This document shows, piece by piece, positions 40,784 to 51,347 of a stretch of 52,129 nt of DNA. This DNA comes from Dyella sp. EPa41. GTDB taxonomy: Bacteria > Pseudomonadota > Gammaproteobacteria > Xanthomonadales > Rhodanobacteraceae. Numbering within the stretch: position 1 is the stretch's first letter; each line of letters starts with the position of its first letter. The notes under the pieces were generated by a model. It searched no databases, had not been told where the DNA came from, and saw only the letters and a list, made by a program, of their open reading frames with translations. Location of the stretch: positions 1 through 52,129 of the forward strand of contig NZ_BCPR01000033.1 in assembly GCF_016586165.1 (NCBI RefSeq), read 5' to 3'. The translations under genes were made by a program, and so were the position numbers.

Positions 40784-42406
40784 TCAGCCCCCCTGCTGCA
40801 AGGTCACGGGGCGCCAGCCGCGATCAAAGGCCTGCCCCCACACCAGCGCGACGGGAATGCCCCCCGCGGCCTTCAGGTGATGCACGCCTCGACTGAGATG
40901 CCAGTGATCGTCAACGGGGCCACCATCCACGCTTCCCCTGAGCTGGCGGAATCCATCGGTCAACACGTAGTTGCCGGGCAGCGCCACATCGACGACCTGG
41001 TCGGGCTCGGGGGTTGGAAACATGCGGCCGGCAACCCACACGTCGCGCCCGGCGGGCACGTAGTTCTCGACCACGAAGTGCGCGCTGGCATAGGGCAACC
41101 GCCGGGGCACGACCACCATGGTGCCGTGGGTCAGCAGTTCATCGACGATGGTGTCGGTCATCAAGCCTTTGCGCAGGCGACGCATGGCGAGGCTTTCAAG
41201 CACGGGGTAGTAAGGGCGCATGCGGAAAATGGTATCGCCCTTCGGATCCATGACGGTGTCGGTCTTGTCCGTATAACGCAGCACCAGCGTCAATTCGGCG
41301 CGCTGGGCGGCCAGTTCGTCCTGCCAGGGCGGCGCATAGGCCACCACGGCCGTAAGTTCGGCGCAGAGCATCAACAGGAAAAGGGCGGCGCGCAGCCGCG
41401 GCCTCAGGCTCAACCACGGCCAGTGCGCCGCCCAGCCGATGAAGGCGAGCACCAGCGTAGGAAGCACCGGCAGGAAATCCTGCTTGGTGATCAGCGGCCA
41501 GATGAACCAGATCAGCAGGAGATAGAGCCCGCCCTGGAACGAGAAGAAGACCGTCCAGTCGAATTCACCCAGCGAGCGCCGACGCACCTCGCGGATCGCC
41601 AGCACCAATGCCGCCGAACCGAGCAGGACAAACCACAGCAACTGCTGGGCTGCGTGGCGCTTGGCCGCCCCTCCGATGTTGTAGAGCACCAATCCATACC
41701 ACGCCTCGCCCAGCACGCCCTGCGCGGCCAGCCACGCGACGAAGGCCATCGGAACGACCAGTAACCCGATGGCGGCTGCGGCCCAACACCGCAGGTTCGC
41801 GTGCGGCGCGCCGGCAGGCAGCAATAGCCGGAGCACGACGACGGTGACCAAGGTGGTGGTGATCAGCGCCAGCGTTTTCTGCGATACGGCGAGCGCGGCC
41901 CCGACCAGCAGGCCCGTCAGGAAAAAACGCCATGCACGGGGCGGCACGCCCACCACGAAAGCCAGCCCTGCCAGCCACAGCGCCATCCACATATCGTCGG
42001 TGCGGAACTGTCCGCTGACGATGAAGAAGCGTGGAAACAATCCGGCAAGCAGCACCACCACCCATGCTACGCGCCCACCGTACAGACGCCTCGCCATCCA
42101 GCCGGTGGCGCCCAGCGCCACGACGTACCAGAACTGCATGGCAAGTCGCAGCCAGGTGAGCACGTCGGCACGATCGTCAAACAGTTTCAACAGCGGCGAA
42201 TGCAACCAGCCGAACAAGGGGCCGTGGTTGTCGAACACATCGCGATACGGCAACAGGCCCTGCGTCCACGCCCACGCGACGTGCGCATGCTGCGCTTCGT
42301 CGGAGTTAAGCGTGTACGCATTGAGCCATGCCAGCCGGAGCACCAGCAGGAGCAGCAGGGAAATCCACGGCCAGATGGGGAGGCGTTGCTGAAGTGGGGA
42401 CTTCAT
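40784..42406 (-). CDS. Membrane glycosyltransferase, ArnT/PMT-like (GT-C fold)
   Basis: 540 residues with roughly a dozen membrane helices in the first 380 and a soluble C-terminal part of about 150. The first periplasmic loop carries NSDEAQHAHVAW (34-45), the Asp-Glu catalytic signature of GT-C enzymes that use polyprenyl-phosphate sugars. It resembles the PMT_2/GT39-like group, which glycosylates lipids or secreted proteins. Position between holB and pilZ, followed by a PIG-L deacetylase, suggests modification of an envelope or pilus glycan, but this is inference only. Confidence 0.82.
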   Translation of the reverse strand: MKSPLQQRLPIWPWISLLLLLVLRLAWLNAYTLNSDEAQHAHVAWAWTQGLLPYRDVFDNHGPLFGWLHSPLLKLFDDRADVLTWLRLAMQFWYVVALGATGWMARRLYGGRVAWVVVLLAGLFPRFFIVSGQFRTDDMWMALWLAGLAFVVGVPPRAWRFFLTGLLVGAALAVSQKTLALITTTLVTVVVLRLLLPAGAPHANLRCWAAAAIGLLVVPMAFVAWLAAQGVLGEAWYGLVLYNIGGAAKRHAAQQLLWFVLLGSAALVLAIREVRRRSLGEFDWTVFFSFQGGLYLLLIWFIWPLITKQDFLPVLPTLVLAFIGWAAHWPWLSLRPRLRAALFLLMLCAELTAVVAYAPPWQDELAAQRAELTLVLRYTDKTDTVMDPKGDTIFRMRPYYPVLESLAMRRLRKGLMTDTIVDELLTHGTMVVVPRRLPYASAHFVVENYVPAGRDVWVAGRMFPTPEPDQVVDVALPGNYVLTDGFRQLRGSVDGGPVDDHWHLSRGVHHLKAAGGIPVALVWGQAFDRGWRPVTLQQGG

Positions 42407-42468
42407 GCCGCCAGACTAGGGAGACGGCCTGTCACCGGGCTTTCCCGTGGCTTGCGGCCGCTGCGGTC

Positions 42469-43404
42469 TCAATGCCAGCCGGCGAGCAGTTCCAGCAACA
42501 ACAAGTCGCCACGCAAAGGGCCACGCAGCGATTCGCGCGTGCGATTGGCCGACATGTACCAGCGGTCCAGGGATTCGTCGTCCAGCTGGCTGGCCAGCGG
42601 TCCGGTGCTGCGCACGGCGCGTGCCTTCATCTCGTCCGCGGCCGCCTGCGCGGCGAACCAGAGGCGCTGCTCCGGTTCGTTGTCCAGCCAGCGACGAGCG
42701 ACTTCCATCGCCTCGCCGCGACCCGCGGCCAGTGCACCGAGATCCTTGCGCACTTCCTGGCGCCGGGCCAACGCGCCCTCTTCCGCCCACACGCGCGCCA
42801 TGCCGGGGTTGCCACCGGCGGCATCGAGCGCCGCCTCGGCATCCTTCACGCCCGCCTGCTGCAGCCAGGCGAGTGCCACCTCACGCGACGGCAAATGGAA
42901 TTCGATGCGCTGGCAGCGACTGCGTATGGTCTGCGGCAGCCGCCACGGCGCGTCGGCGACCAGCAACAGCAGCGTTTGCGGCGAAGGCTCTTCCAGCGTC
43001 TTGAGCAGCGCGTTCGCCGCGGCCGCGTTCATGGCGTCCGCAGGATCGATGCAGACGATCTGCCAGCCGCCGAACTGGCTGGCCATGGCGAGCCGTGCGG
43101 ATAGTTCACGAATCTGGTCGACGACGATTTCGCTGCGCTGCACGCCGTCCTTGCGCAGGCCGAAACTCAGCACCGAATAGTCGGGATGCGTGCCGGCCTC
43201 GAACAGCAGGCAGCTGCGGCACACGCCGCAGGGCTCGCCATCGCCCGGCTGCTGGCACAACAGGCCCTGCGCGAAGCGATGCATGAAATCACGCTTGCCC
43301 AGGCTGGCGGGTCCGCACAGCAGCAACGCATGCGGCATGGCATCGCGGGCGCGACGCGCCTGCAGCCGGCTCCAATGCTCCTCATGCCAGGGCATCACGC
43401 TCAC
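42469..43404 (-). CDS. holB: DNA polymerase III subunit delta'
   Basis: Clamp-loader stator subunit. 311 residues: a degenerate P-loop GPASLGKRDF (31-40) that lacks the Ser/Thr needed for ATP hydrolysis, the zinc cysteines C50, C59, C62 and C65, and the SRC motif (TIRSRCQ). The start is GTG at 43404 overlapping the tmk stop (GTGA); an in-frame ATG at 43395 is the alternative. Confidence 0.95.
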   Translation of the reverse strand: MSVMPWHEEHWSRLQARRARDAMPHALLLCGPASLGKRDFMHRFAQGLLCQQPGDGEPCGVCRSCLLFEAGTHPDYSVLSFGLRKDGVQRSEIVVDQIRELSARLAMASQFGGWQIVCIDPADAMNAAAANALLKTLEEPSPQTLLLLVADAPWRLPQTIRSRCQRIEFHLPSREVALAWLQQAGVKDAEAALDAAGGNPGMARVWAEEGALARRQEVRKDLGALAAGRGEAMEVARRWLDNEPEQRLWFAAQAAADEMKARAVRSTGPLASQLDDESLDRWYMSANRTRESLRGPLRGDLLLLELLAGWH

Positions 43405-44036
43405 GCGACGGCTCCAAACAGGTGGCGCGTGGCGTCGATGGCGGCCTCGAGCACCTGCGGCGGCGTGAGGCTGGCATCGATGACGCGAAAGCGCTGCGGT
43501 TGTTCTGCGGCACGCGCGCGATAGGTTTCGCGCACGCGTTCGAAGAACGCATCCGCTTCATTCTCGATGCGATCAGCCGCGCCGCGGCCCGCGGCGCGCG
43601 CGCGGCCGGTCGCCACCGGCAGGTCGAGCAGCAAGGTGAGATCGGGCGTCAGGCCTTCCGTCGCCCATTGCTCGAGCAGCGCGATGCGTTCCGTGGGTAC
43701 ACCACGACCGCCGCCCTGATAGGCGTAGCTGGCGTCGGTAAAGCGGTCGCACAGCACCCACTTGCCTGCTGCCAGCGCAGGCTCGATGCATTCGCGCACG
43801 AGCTGGGCGCGCGAAGCGAACATCAACAGCAGCTCCGCCTCGGCGGACATGTCCCGGCGCTCGGCGTCGAGCACGATGGCGCGCACGGCTTCGCCCAGCG
43901 GCGTACCGCCCGGCTCCCGGGTCTGCACCAGCGCCACGCCCTGCTCGACGAGATGCTTCTGCAAGCCGGCGAGCAACGTGCTCTTGCCGGCGCCTTCGCC
44001 GCCCTCGAGCGAAATGAATTTGCCACGCTTGGTCAT
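43401..44036 (-). CDS. tmk: Thymidylate kinase
   Basis: Phosphorylates dTMP to dTDP. 211 residues: P-loop EGGEGAGKST (11-20), DRFTDASYAYQGGGRG (97-112) and a LID region rich in Arg (GRARAAGRG). Overlaps mltG (ATGA) upstream and holB downstream, so mltG-tmk-holB form one coupled unit. Confidence 0.97.
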   Translation of the reverse strand: MTKRGKFISLEGGEGAGKSTLLAGLQKHLVEQGVALVQTREPGGTPLGEAVRAIVLDAERRDMSAEAELLLMFASRAQLVRECIEPALAAGKWVLCDRFTDASYAYQGGGRGVPTERIALLEQWATEGLTPDLTLLLDLPVATGRARAAGRGAADRIENEADAFFERVRETYRARAAEQPQRFRVIDASLTPPQVLEAAIDATRHLFGAVA

Positions 44037-45070
44037 TGGCAGCGCTTCAACTGGTAGCAGGCCACGTTGCGATTGTGCTCATCCAGCGAAGAGGAGAACA
44101 CATGCGAACCGTCGCCACGGGAAACGAAATAGAGCTCGGAGCCTTGGGCTGGATGCAGCGCCGCTTCGATGGCCGGCTTGCCCGGCATCGCAATCGGCGT
44201 CGGCGGCAGCCCCTGGCGCGTATACGTATTGTACGGCGTGTCGGTGGTCAGGTCCGACTTGTGGATGTTGCCGGCGTAGCTCTCGCCCATGCCGTAGATC
44301 ACCGTGGGATCGGTCTGCAGCAGCATGTGGTTCTGCAGGCGCCGCACGAACACGCCGGCGATGCGTGGCCGCTCATCGGCACGCCCGGTTTCCTTCTCCA
44401 CGATGGAGGCGAGGATCAGCGCATCGTATGGCGTCGCCAGCGGTACCTGGCTGTCGCGCTGGGCCCAGAGCGTATCGAGCATCTTCGCCATCGCCGCGTG
44501 GGCGCGACGCAGGATGTCCAGGTCGGTGTCGCCTTTCACGTAGGCGTAGGTCTCGGGCAGGAACCGCCCCTCCGGCATTTCACCGGGTGCGCCGATTTTG
44601 ACCATCAGCTGGGCATCATCCAGGCCGGCGCCGTCCTGCCGGAGCTTGTCGGCCTTGGCCAGTGCCTGGCGCAGGTCACGAAACGTCCAGCCGTCGACGA
44701 TGGTGAAATTGCGCTGCAGCACCTTGCCCGCGGCCATGTTGAGCAACAGGTCGCGCGGCGTCATGCCGGTGGTCAGCGCATATTCGCCCGCGTGCAGGCG
44801 GCCCGCCACCCGCAACTGCTCGGCCAGTACCCGCCAATACAGCGGCCCCGTCGTGGTGACGTGCTGCCCGCGCAGCAGGCCGACCACGTCGCGCAGGTTG
44901 CTGCCCTTGCCCACGTCGACGCTGGGCGTCTGCGCGGAAACCGCCAGCGGGCTGCGCACAAAGCGCTGGTAGTCGATCCAGCCGTAGGCCACGGCGCCCG
45001 CCATCGCCAACAGCACCAGCAGGGCGAACACGCGCCAGAACGCCCGGCCCCGCATCTTCATTCGGTTCAT
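44033..45070 (-). CDS. mltG: Endolytic murein transglycosylase MltG
   Basis: Membrane-anchored lytic transglycosylase that cuts nascent glycan strands and limits their length. 345 residues: one N-terminal membrane helix (about 10-29), a LysM-like region, and the YceG catalytic domain with IVEKETGRADERP (catalytic Glu) and LQTDPTVIYGMGE. ATG at 45070 overlaps the pabC stop (ATGA); the long open frame upstream is a shadow of pabC. Confidence 0.95.
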   Translation of the reverse strand: MNRMKMRGRAFWRVFALLVLLAMAGAVAYGWIDYQRFVRSPLAVSAQTPSVDVGKGSNLRDVVGLLRGQHVTTTGPLYWRVLAEQLRVAGRLHAGEYALTTGMTPRDLLLNMAAGKVLQRNFTIVDGWTFRDLRQALAKADKLRQDGAGLDDAQLMVKIGAPGEMPEGRFLPETYAYVKGDTDLDILRRAHAAMAKMLDTLWAQRDSQVPLATPYDALILASIVEKETGRADERPRIAGVFVRRLQNHMLLQTDPTVIYGMGESYAGNIHKSDLTTDTPYNTYTRQGLPPTPIAMPGKPAIEAALHPAQGSELYFVSRGDGSHVFSSSLDEHNRNVACYQLKRCQ

Positions 45071-45894
45071 GCCTGCTCCATCGGGAAACCCAGCCCGCGC
45101 CAGTGCTGCTGCATGGCGCGGGTAACCGGGCCGGGACCATACACCGTATCGCCCACGGCCTGAACGGGCAGGATGCCTCGGACACTGGAACTGAGGAAGA
45201 CCTCGCTGGCACGTTGCAGCTCGTCCGGACGCAGCGTGCCTACCCGTGCATCCAGGCGCACGGACAACACCTCGGCGCGGGCCACGCCCGCCACGCCACA
45301 ACGCTCGACGGACGGAGTGACCAGTGCCCCATCGATCACCGCGAACAGGTTGGCCATGGTCGCCGAGATGACGTTTCCTTCGAGATCGAGCAGCAGCCCT
45401 TCGGGAATGGCGGCGTCGCTCCACTCGGCCCGCGCCAGCACCTGTTCCAGGCGGTTGAGGTGTTTCATGCCCGCCAGCAAGGGCTGCAGCCCCAGGCGCG
45501 TATCGCACCAACGCACGCGTATGCCCCGTTGGTAGTTGTCGCCATGCATCACGGGTGCTTCGAAGGCCGCCACGATACGTGTCGGCTTCGGTGCTGCCGG
45601 CGGCGCGTAACCCCGCTCGCCCATGCCCCGCGTCAACGTGATGCGCACGACGGCATGTGCCAGTCCCGTCGATACTGCCAAGGCTTCGTGCAAGCATCGC
45701 TCGGCGTCGCATGCAGGCATGCCCAGCCTTCGGGAACTTTCCCGCAGGCGCTGCATATGGCGCGCCCACAGCGGGGCGAGGCCGTGCACGAAACGGATGG
45801 TTTCAAACAGGCCATCGCCGTAGGAAAGACCGCGGTCGGCGACGGAAAGGGTATCGGCCGGCGCACCATCGACGAGGACGCGCGCGACGGTCAT
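45067..45894 (-). CDS. pabC: Aminodeoxychorismate lyase
   Basis: PLP enzyme that releases pyruvate from 4-amino-4-deoxychorismate to give p-aminobenzoate. 275 residues of fold type IV aminotransferase; the PLP lysine is K144 in GMKHLNRLEQVLAR, with GLLLDLEGNVISAT binding the phosphate. The start overlaps the pabB stop (TGATG). A branched-chain or D-amino-acid aminotransferase is excluded mainly by context. Confidence 0.93.
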   Translation of the reverse strand: MTVARVLVDGAPADTLSVADRGLSYGDGLFETIRFVHGLAPLWARHMQRLRESSRRLGMPACDAERCLHEALAVSTGLAHAVVRITLTRGMGERGYAPPAAPKPTRIVAAFEAPVMHGDNYQRGIRVRWCDTRLGLQPLLAGMKHLNRLEQVLARAEWSDAAIPEGLLLDLEGNVISATMANLFAVIDGALVTPSVERCGVAGVARAEVLSVRLDARVGTLRPDELQRASEVFLSSSVRGILPVQAVGDTVYGPGPVTRAMQQHWRGLGFPMEQA

Positions 45895-47255
45895 CAGCCC
45901 TGCACTCCCAGCGCGCGCAGCAGTCCACGCGCCTTGGCGCGGGTTTCGTCGAGTTCCTTCTCCGCCACCGAGTCTGCCACGATGCCGGCGCCCGCCCGCA
46001 GGCTGACCTGCGAGCCCGCCAGCGTGAACGTGCGAATGAGGATATTGAGGTCCAGGTCGCCATTGCGATCGAGGTAACCGAGCGCGCCGGTGTACGCGCC
46101 GCGCGGCGCATCCTCCAGCGCGGCAATGATCTCCATGCAACGCACCTTGGGACAGCCGGTGATGGTGCCGCCCGGAAACGTCGCGGCGATCACCTGCCCT
46201 GGCGTGACGTCGCCGCGCAGCCGGCCACGCACGTTCGACACGATGTGATGCACGTGCGCGTAGCTTTCCACCACCATCAGCTCGTTCACTTCGACGGTGC
46301 CGGGTACGCACACGCGTCCCAGGTCGTTGCGCTCCAGGTCGATCAGCATCACGTGCTCGGCGCGCTCCTTCGGATGCGTGCTGAGTTCGAGGATGCGCGC
46401 GCTTTCGTCGTCGCCAGGCGCTCGCGGTCGCGTGCCGGCGATGGGGCGCGTCTGCGCCAAGCCGTCGCGCACCTCGACCAGGCGTTCCGGCGAAGAACTC
46501 ACCACGGCCCATCCGGGCTGTTGCAGCAAGCCGGCAAACGGCGCGGGATTGGCCTGCCTCAGGGCGGCATACAAGGACGCGGCAGACGGCGGCGTCGCAT
46601 AGTGGGCGCGCCATGCGCGGGAAAGATTCACCTGGAAGATGTCGCCGGCGCGCAGGTGTTCATGGATGCGCTCGACGCCACGAAGAAAGAGCGATGGCTC
46701 GTCCTCGCCGCAGGTGTCGGGCGGCGCGAGCGCCGCCGGCATGACGTCGACCCCGAGGTCCGACTCCATCGCATCGAGCCATGCCTCGTGACCGGCTTCG
46801 GCAATGAGCACCGTGCGATGACGCTCATGATCGACCACGATGGCTGCAGGGCAACGCACCGCCAGCGCCACCGGAATCGCTTCGGGCATGCGCAGGCGCA
46901 AGCGCGGCTCGATATCGCCGGCGAGCTCGTAGGCCAGCAACAACAGCCAGCCACCGTGGAACGGGAGATCGTCCGCTTCGTTTCGCGGCAATCGCTCCGC
47001 GTTCCATGCGTCGTCCAGCGCATCGAGAAAACGCCCGGTGCGCAGGGCGCCATGGCCATCGCGCAATCGACCGTCGGCGCACAGCGTGAGGCTGTCCTGC
47101 GGAAAGGCGAACAGGATGTCGTAACGCGCCTGTGCCGAACCCTGCGTCACGCTCTGCAGCAGGCCGGGATAGCGCTCCGGAAATGCAGCGGCCGGCGCGA
47201 GGAGATCGCGCCGGCCGTGCAAGGTACGCTTGTGGAACGTGGTCACGCCGCTCAA
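45894..47255 (-). CDS. pabB: Aminodeoxychorismate synthase component I
   Basis: Chorismate-binding enzyme making aminodeoxychorismate with an amidotransferase partner (PabA/TrpG, not in the window). 453 residues with the chorismate-binding core: [45 protein letters not shown]. The PIAGT motif is the TrpE form; E. coli PabB has PIKGT with a covalent Lys at 274. Position between fabF and pabC makes PabB the best call. Start taken as TTG at 47255, overlapping the fabF stop (TTGA) like its neighbours; GTG at 47246 is an alternative. Confidence 0.88.
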   Translation of the reverse strand: MSGVTTFHKRTLHGRRDLLAPAAAFPERYPGLLQSVTQGSAQARYDILFAFPQDSLTLCADGRLRDGHGALRTGRFLDALDDAWNAERLPRNEADDLPFHGGWLLLLAYELAGDIEPRLRLRMPEAIPVALAVRCPAAIVVDHERHRTVLIAEAGHEAWLDAMESDLGVDVMPAALAPPDTCGEDEPSLFLRGVERIHEHLRAGDIFQVNLSRAWRAHYATPPSAASLYAALRQANPAPFAGLLQQPGWAVVSSSPERLVEVRDGLAQTRPIAGTRPRAPGDDESARILELSTHPKERAEHVMLIDLERNDLGRVCVPGTVEVNELMVVESYAHVHHIVSNVRGRLRGDVTPGQVIAATFPGGTITGCPKVRCMEIIAALEDAPRGAYTGALGYLDRNGDLDLNILIRTFTLAGSQVSLRAGAGIVADSVAEKELDETRAKARGLLRALGVQG

Positions 47256-48490
47256 ACGCGACGGAATGCCAGCGTGCCGTTGGTGCCGCCGAAGCCGAAC
47301 GAGTTGGAAATGGCCACGTCGAACTTGGCCTCGCGCGCGACGTGCGGCACGAAGTCGAGGTCGCAGCCTTCGCCCGGCTCGTCGAGGTTGATGGTCGGCG
47401 GCAGTACCTGGTCGCGCAGCGCCAGGATGGTGAAGATCGCCTCGACGCCACCGGCCGCACCGAGCAGATGGCCGGTCGCCGACTTGGTCGAGCTCATCGC
47501 CAGCTTGTAGGCGTGATCGCCGAACACGCGCTTGGCGGCCAGCACTTCGCCCAGGTCGCCCAGCGGGGTCGAGGTGCCGTGAGCGTTGATGTACTGCACG
47601 TCGGTCGGGTTGAGGCGGCCATCCTTCAGTGCGGTATCCATGCTGCGCGCCGCACCTTCGCCACCTTCGCTGGGCGCGGTGATGTGGAACGCATCGCCGC
47701 TCATGCCGAAGCCGACGAGTTCGGCGTAGATCTTCGCGCCGCGCGCCTTGGCGTGCTCGTATTCTTCCAGCACCAGCACGCCGGCACCGTCGGACAGCAC
47801 GAAACCGTCACGATCCTTGTCCCAGGGACGGCTGGCCTTGGTCGGCTCGTCGTTGCGCGTGGACATGGCCTTGGCCGAGCAGAAGCCCGCCATCGCCGTG
47901 CCCGTCGTGGCGAACTCGGCGCCACCGGCGATCATCACGTCGGCATCGCCGTACTGGATCATGCGCGCGGCCAGGCCGATGTTGTGCGTACCGGTGGTGC
48001 AGGCGGTCACGCAGGCGATGTTCGGGCCCTTCAGGCCGTTCATGATCGACAGGTGGCCGGACACCATGTTGATGATCGACGAGGGCACGAAGAACGGCGA
48101 CACGCGACGCGGGCCCCTGTCGTGCAGCTCGATCGAGGTGTGTTCGATGGTATGCAGGCCGCCGATGCCGGCCGCCACCGCCACGCCGATGCGCGGCGCA
48201 TTTTCTTCCGTCACTTCCAGGCCGGAATCGCGCAGGGCTTGCGTGCCCGCGGCAATGCCGTAATGGATGAACGGATCCATTTTCTTGATTTCTTTCGGGG
48301 CGATCCACTGCGCGGGATCGAAATCACGTACCTGACCGGCGATGCGCGTGGCATAGGCGGTGGCGTCGAAATGGGTAACCTCGCCAATGCCGCTCACGCC
48401 CTTGAGGATGTTGTCCCAGGCGCTGGCGATATCGTTGCCTACGGGCGAAATGATGCCGAGGCCGGTTACAACCACACGTCGTTTGCTCAT
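47252..48490 (-). CDS. fabF: 3-oxoacyl-ACP synthase II
   Basis: Condenses acyl-ACP with malonyl-ACP in fatty-acid elongation. 412 residues with thiolase fold; catalytic C164 ([10 protein letters not shown]), His of [11 protein letters not shown] and His of [12 protein letters not shown] are all present, as is the terminal [10 protein letters not shown]. Separated from acpP by 215 bases containing a terminator, so it needs its own promoter, for which no clear boxes were found. Confidence 0.96.
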   Translation of the reverse strand: MSKRRVVVTGLGIISPVGNDIASAWDNILKGVSGIGEVTHFDATAYATRIAGQVRDFDPAQWIAPKEIKKMDPFIHYGIAAGTQALRDSGLEVTEENAPRIGVAVAAGIGGLHTIEHTSIELHDRGPRRVSPFFVPSSIINMVSGHLSIMNGLKGPNIACVTACTTGTHNIGLAARMIQYGDADVMIAGGAEFATTGTAMAGFCSAKAMSTRNDEPTKASRPWDKDRDGFVLSDGAGVLVLEEYEHAKARGAKIYAELVGFGMSGDAFHITAPSEGGEGAARSMDTALKDGRLNPTDVQYINAHGTSTPLGDLGEVLAAKRVFGDHAYKLAMSSTKSATGHLLGAAGGVEAIFTILALRDQVLPPTINLDEPGEGCDLDFVPHVAREAKFDVAISNSFGFGGTNGTLAFRRV

Positions 48491-48624
48491 ACTGATCTTC
48501 CCTCGTGTTTCCGTGGTCCCGCCGCGGCGGACAGACTTTCCGCGCTATCGCAGCCACGTCATCCGAACCCGGCGATGCGCGGAGGCACACCATACGGGAT
48601 CGGACGTTGCAAATTGCAGAAACG

Positions 48625-48647
48625 AAAACTGCGCCAATGTGGCGCAG
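48625..48647 (-). terminator. Terminator after acpP
   Basis: Minus-strand stem CTGCGCCA / TGGCGCAG (8 bp, loop CAT) followed by TTTTCGTTT. Lies 59 bases after the acpP stop and before fabF. Confidence 0.85.
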
Positions 48648-48705
48648 CTTCCGATATCGCCGGTGGTCGGGCGCATGGTGAGATGCGCCGGCCACAACGG
48701 AGCGA

Positions 48706-48945
48706 TCACTCCTTGGTGTGGGCCTTGATGTAGTCAACGGCCTGCTGCACCGTGGTGATCTTCTCGGCCTCTTCGTCCGGAATCTCGGTCTCGAACTCTT
48801 CCTCGAGAGCCATCACCAGCTCAACGGTGTCCAGCGAATCAGCGCCCAGATCGTCCACGAACGAAGCGTTCGCCGTGACTTCATCTTCCTTCACGCCCAA
48901 CTGCTCGACGACGATTTTCTTGACGCGCTCTTCGATGGTGCTCAT
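48706..48945 (-). CDS. acpP: Acyl carrier protein
   Basis: 79 residues, strongly acidic; phosphopantetheine attaches to S37 in [10 protein letters not shown]. Carrier of acyl intermediates for fatty-acid and lipid A synthesis. ATG at 48945 has a perfect GGAGGT ribosome site about eight bases upstream, which rules out the longer open frame. Own promoter and terminator fit the very high expression expected of ACP. Confidence 0.98.
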   Translation of the reverse strand: MSTIEERVKKIVVEQLGVKEDEVTANASFVDDLGADSLDTVELVMALEEEFETEIPDEEAEKITTVQQAVDYIKAHTKE

Positions 48946-49011
48946 GTTGCCAATACCTCCCAAGGAGTAGTTACCTGTCACACCGGCATCGGGCCGGCAT
49001 ATGGCCGGCGG

Positions 49012-49041
49012 ATTGTAGTGGCTAACCTTCGTGGCTGCCAT
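49012..49041 (-). promoter_or_regulatory. Likely promoter of acpP
   Basis: Minus-strand ATGGCA (49036-49041), 18-base spacer, TACAAT (49012-49017); start near 49005, leader of about 60 bases containing a GCCGGC hairpin. It lies in the 298-base fabG-acpP gap, which otherwise holds no gene; a 7-base inverted repeat TTGTCGC/GCGACAA (49095-49125) lies further upstream. Confidence 0.55.
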
Positions 49042-49243
49042 GGTCCGCCAGCGGTGGTGAAACGCAGGCCACGGGACCGGCGCGAAAGAAGCAATTGTCG
49101 CCTAAAACGCATCCGCTTGCGACAACTCCTTGTTAAGCCGGCCCGTGCCGGCATGCCAGATGCCTCTCCAGCAAGCGGGAGCGGCATCCGGCCGTTTCAA
49201 ACAATGCAGGGTGCGGCGGGGGTTGCCGCCGATTCCTCATCCC

Positions 49244-49986
<743 letters not shown>

Positions 49987-50050
49987 CTGTCATTTCCCTT
50001 TGGATGGCCAAACGTCGATACGTCCAGCCGCATGATGTCTGTAGAGTCGC

Positions 50051-50998
50051 TCAGGCCCATTCCGCACGCGCGGCATCGAGCTCGCCAGGCGTGCCGATGG
50101 CGCGTGCCTCGACGCTCTTGTCGATGCGCTTGATCAGGCCCGCCAGCACCTTGCCCGGCCCCGCCTCGGCCACCCGCGTGGCGCCACCGGACACGAGTGC
50201 CTGCACGCATTCGGTCCAGCGCACCGGCAGGTACAGCTGGCGCTGCAATGCGCCGCGGATGTCTTCGAGCGTGCCGTAGCTGCGCGCTTCGGCATTCTGG
50301 ATGACGGGGATGGCCGGCAGCTGCCACTGGATGGATGCCATGCGCTCACCGAGGCGATCGGAAGCGTCGCGCATGAGCGCGCAATGCGACGGCACCGACA
50401 CGGCGAGCTTGATCGCCTTCTTCACGCCCTGCTCCGCCAGCCTGGCAAGCGCGCGATCCACGGCCTCGGCGTTGCCGGCGATGACCAGCTGGCCCGGCGA
50501 ATTGAAGTTGGCCGGTGAAACCACCTGACCTTGCGCCACTTCGTCGCACACGGCTGCGATCTGGGCGTCGTCGCCACCGAGAATGGCAGCCATCGCGCCC
50601 ACGCCCGGCGGCACCGCGGCCTGCATCAGGCGACCACGCTCGGCCACGAGTGCCGCCGCGTCATGCAACGACAGCGCCCCGGCGCATACCAGCGCGCTGT
50701 ACTCGCCCAGGCTGTGACCCGACAGCTGAGCCGGCTGCGCGCCGCCCAGCTTCTGCCATACGCGCCATACGGCCACGCTCGCCGCCAGCAATGCCGGCTG
50801 GGTGTTTTCGGTGCGGTTGAGGTCTTCTTCCGGCCCCTGCTGGCTCAACGCCCAGAGGTCGACCCCAGCGCCTTGCGAAGCCTCGTCGAACGTCGCTTTC
50901 ACCTCAGGATGGGCGGCGGCCAGTTCGGCGAGCATGCCCACGGACTGGGAGCCCTGCCCCGGGAAAACGAATGCGAGCGTTGCGGCGGTCTGGGTCAT
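50051..50998 (-). CDS. fabD: Malonyl-CoA:ACP transacylase
   Basis: Loads malonyl groups onto ACP. 315 residues: FPGQGSQ (12-18), nucleophile S96 in GHSLGEYSAL, and the partner His in VPSHCALM. ATG at 50998 begins MTQTAATLAFVFPGQGSQ; the frame is open far upstream into repeat DNA but without similarity. The genes usually preceding fabD in this group (rpmF, plsX, fabH) are not within the next 1.1 kb, which is repeat DNA. Confidence 0.96.
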   Translation of the reverse strand: MTQTAATLAFVFPGQGSQSVGMLAELAAAHPEVKATFDEASQGAGVDLWALSQQGPEEDLNRTENTQPALLAASVAVWRVWQKLGGAQPAQLSGHSLGEYSALVCAGALSLHDAAALVAERGRLMQAAVPPGVGAMAAILGGDDAQIAAVCDEVAQGQVVSPANFNSPGQLVIAGNAEAVDRALARLAEQGVKKAIKLAVSVPSHCALMRDASDRLGERMASIQWQLPAIPVIQNAEARSYGTLEDIRGALQRQLYLPVRWTECVQALVSGGATRVAEAGPGKVLAGLIKRIDKSVEARAIGTPGELDAARAEWA

Positions 50999-51347
50999 GG
51001 AGCGCGAATCTTCCGAATCGAAAAACGGAATGGTGCCAGCAATGGGCGCCATACGCAGCTGTATATGCCCGGCGGACGGGTTGAGATGGTGTTTTTGCGG
51101 AGGGTTTGCCTGGGTTTTCCGGGCACGTGTGGCGGCATGCGTCGGACTGTGGCAATGGCCTTCGCGGTCGGTTTTCCGGGTGGTGTGTGGCGCGGGCTGT
51201 GTGAACGCCAGGCGAGTCGCGGTTTTTTTGTTCGTCGCCCTGCAGGCAGGACACGTGCCAGGCGCGCGGAACGCCCTGGGCCGGCCGCGAAGGGGCGAGC
51301 GCAGCGGGTCATCGCTGTTGGGCTCTGATTTGGCCGCATCGCGATTG

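Noticed and set aside
49095..49125. TTGTCGC/GCGACAA inverted repeat between fabG and acpP as a regulator operator
   Set aside because: Only 7 bp with a 17-base spacer; no known fatty-acid regulator site matches and it is not close to the promoter boxes.
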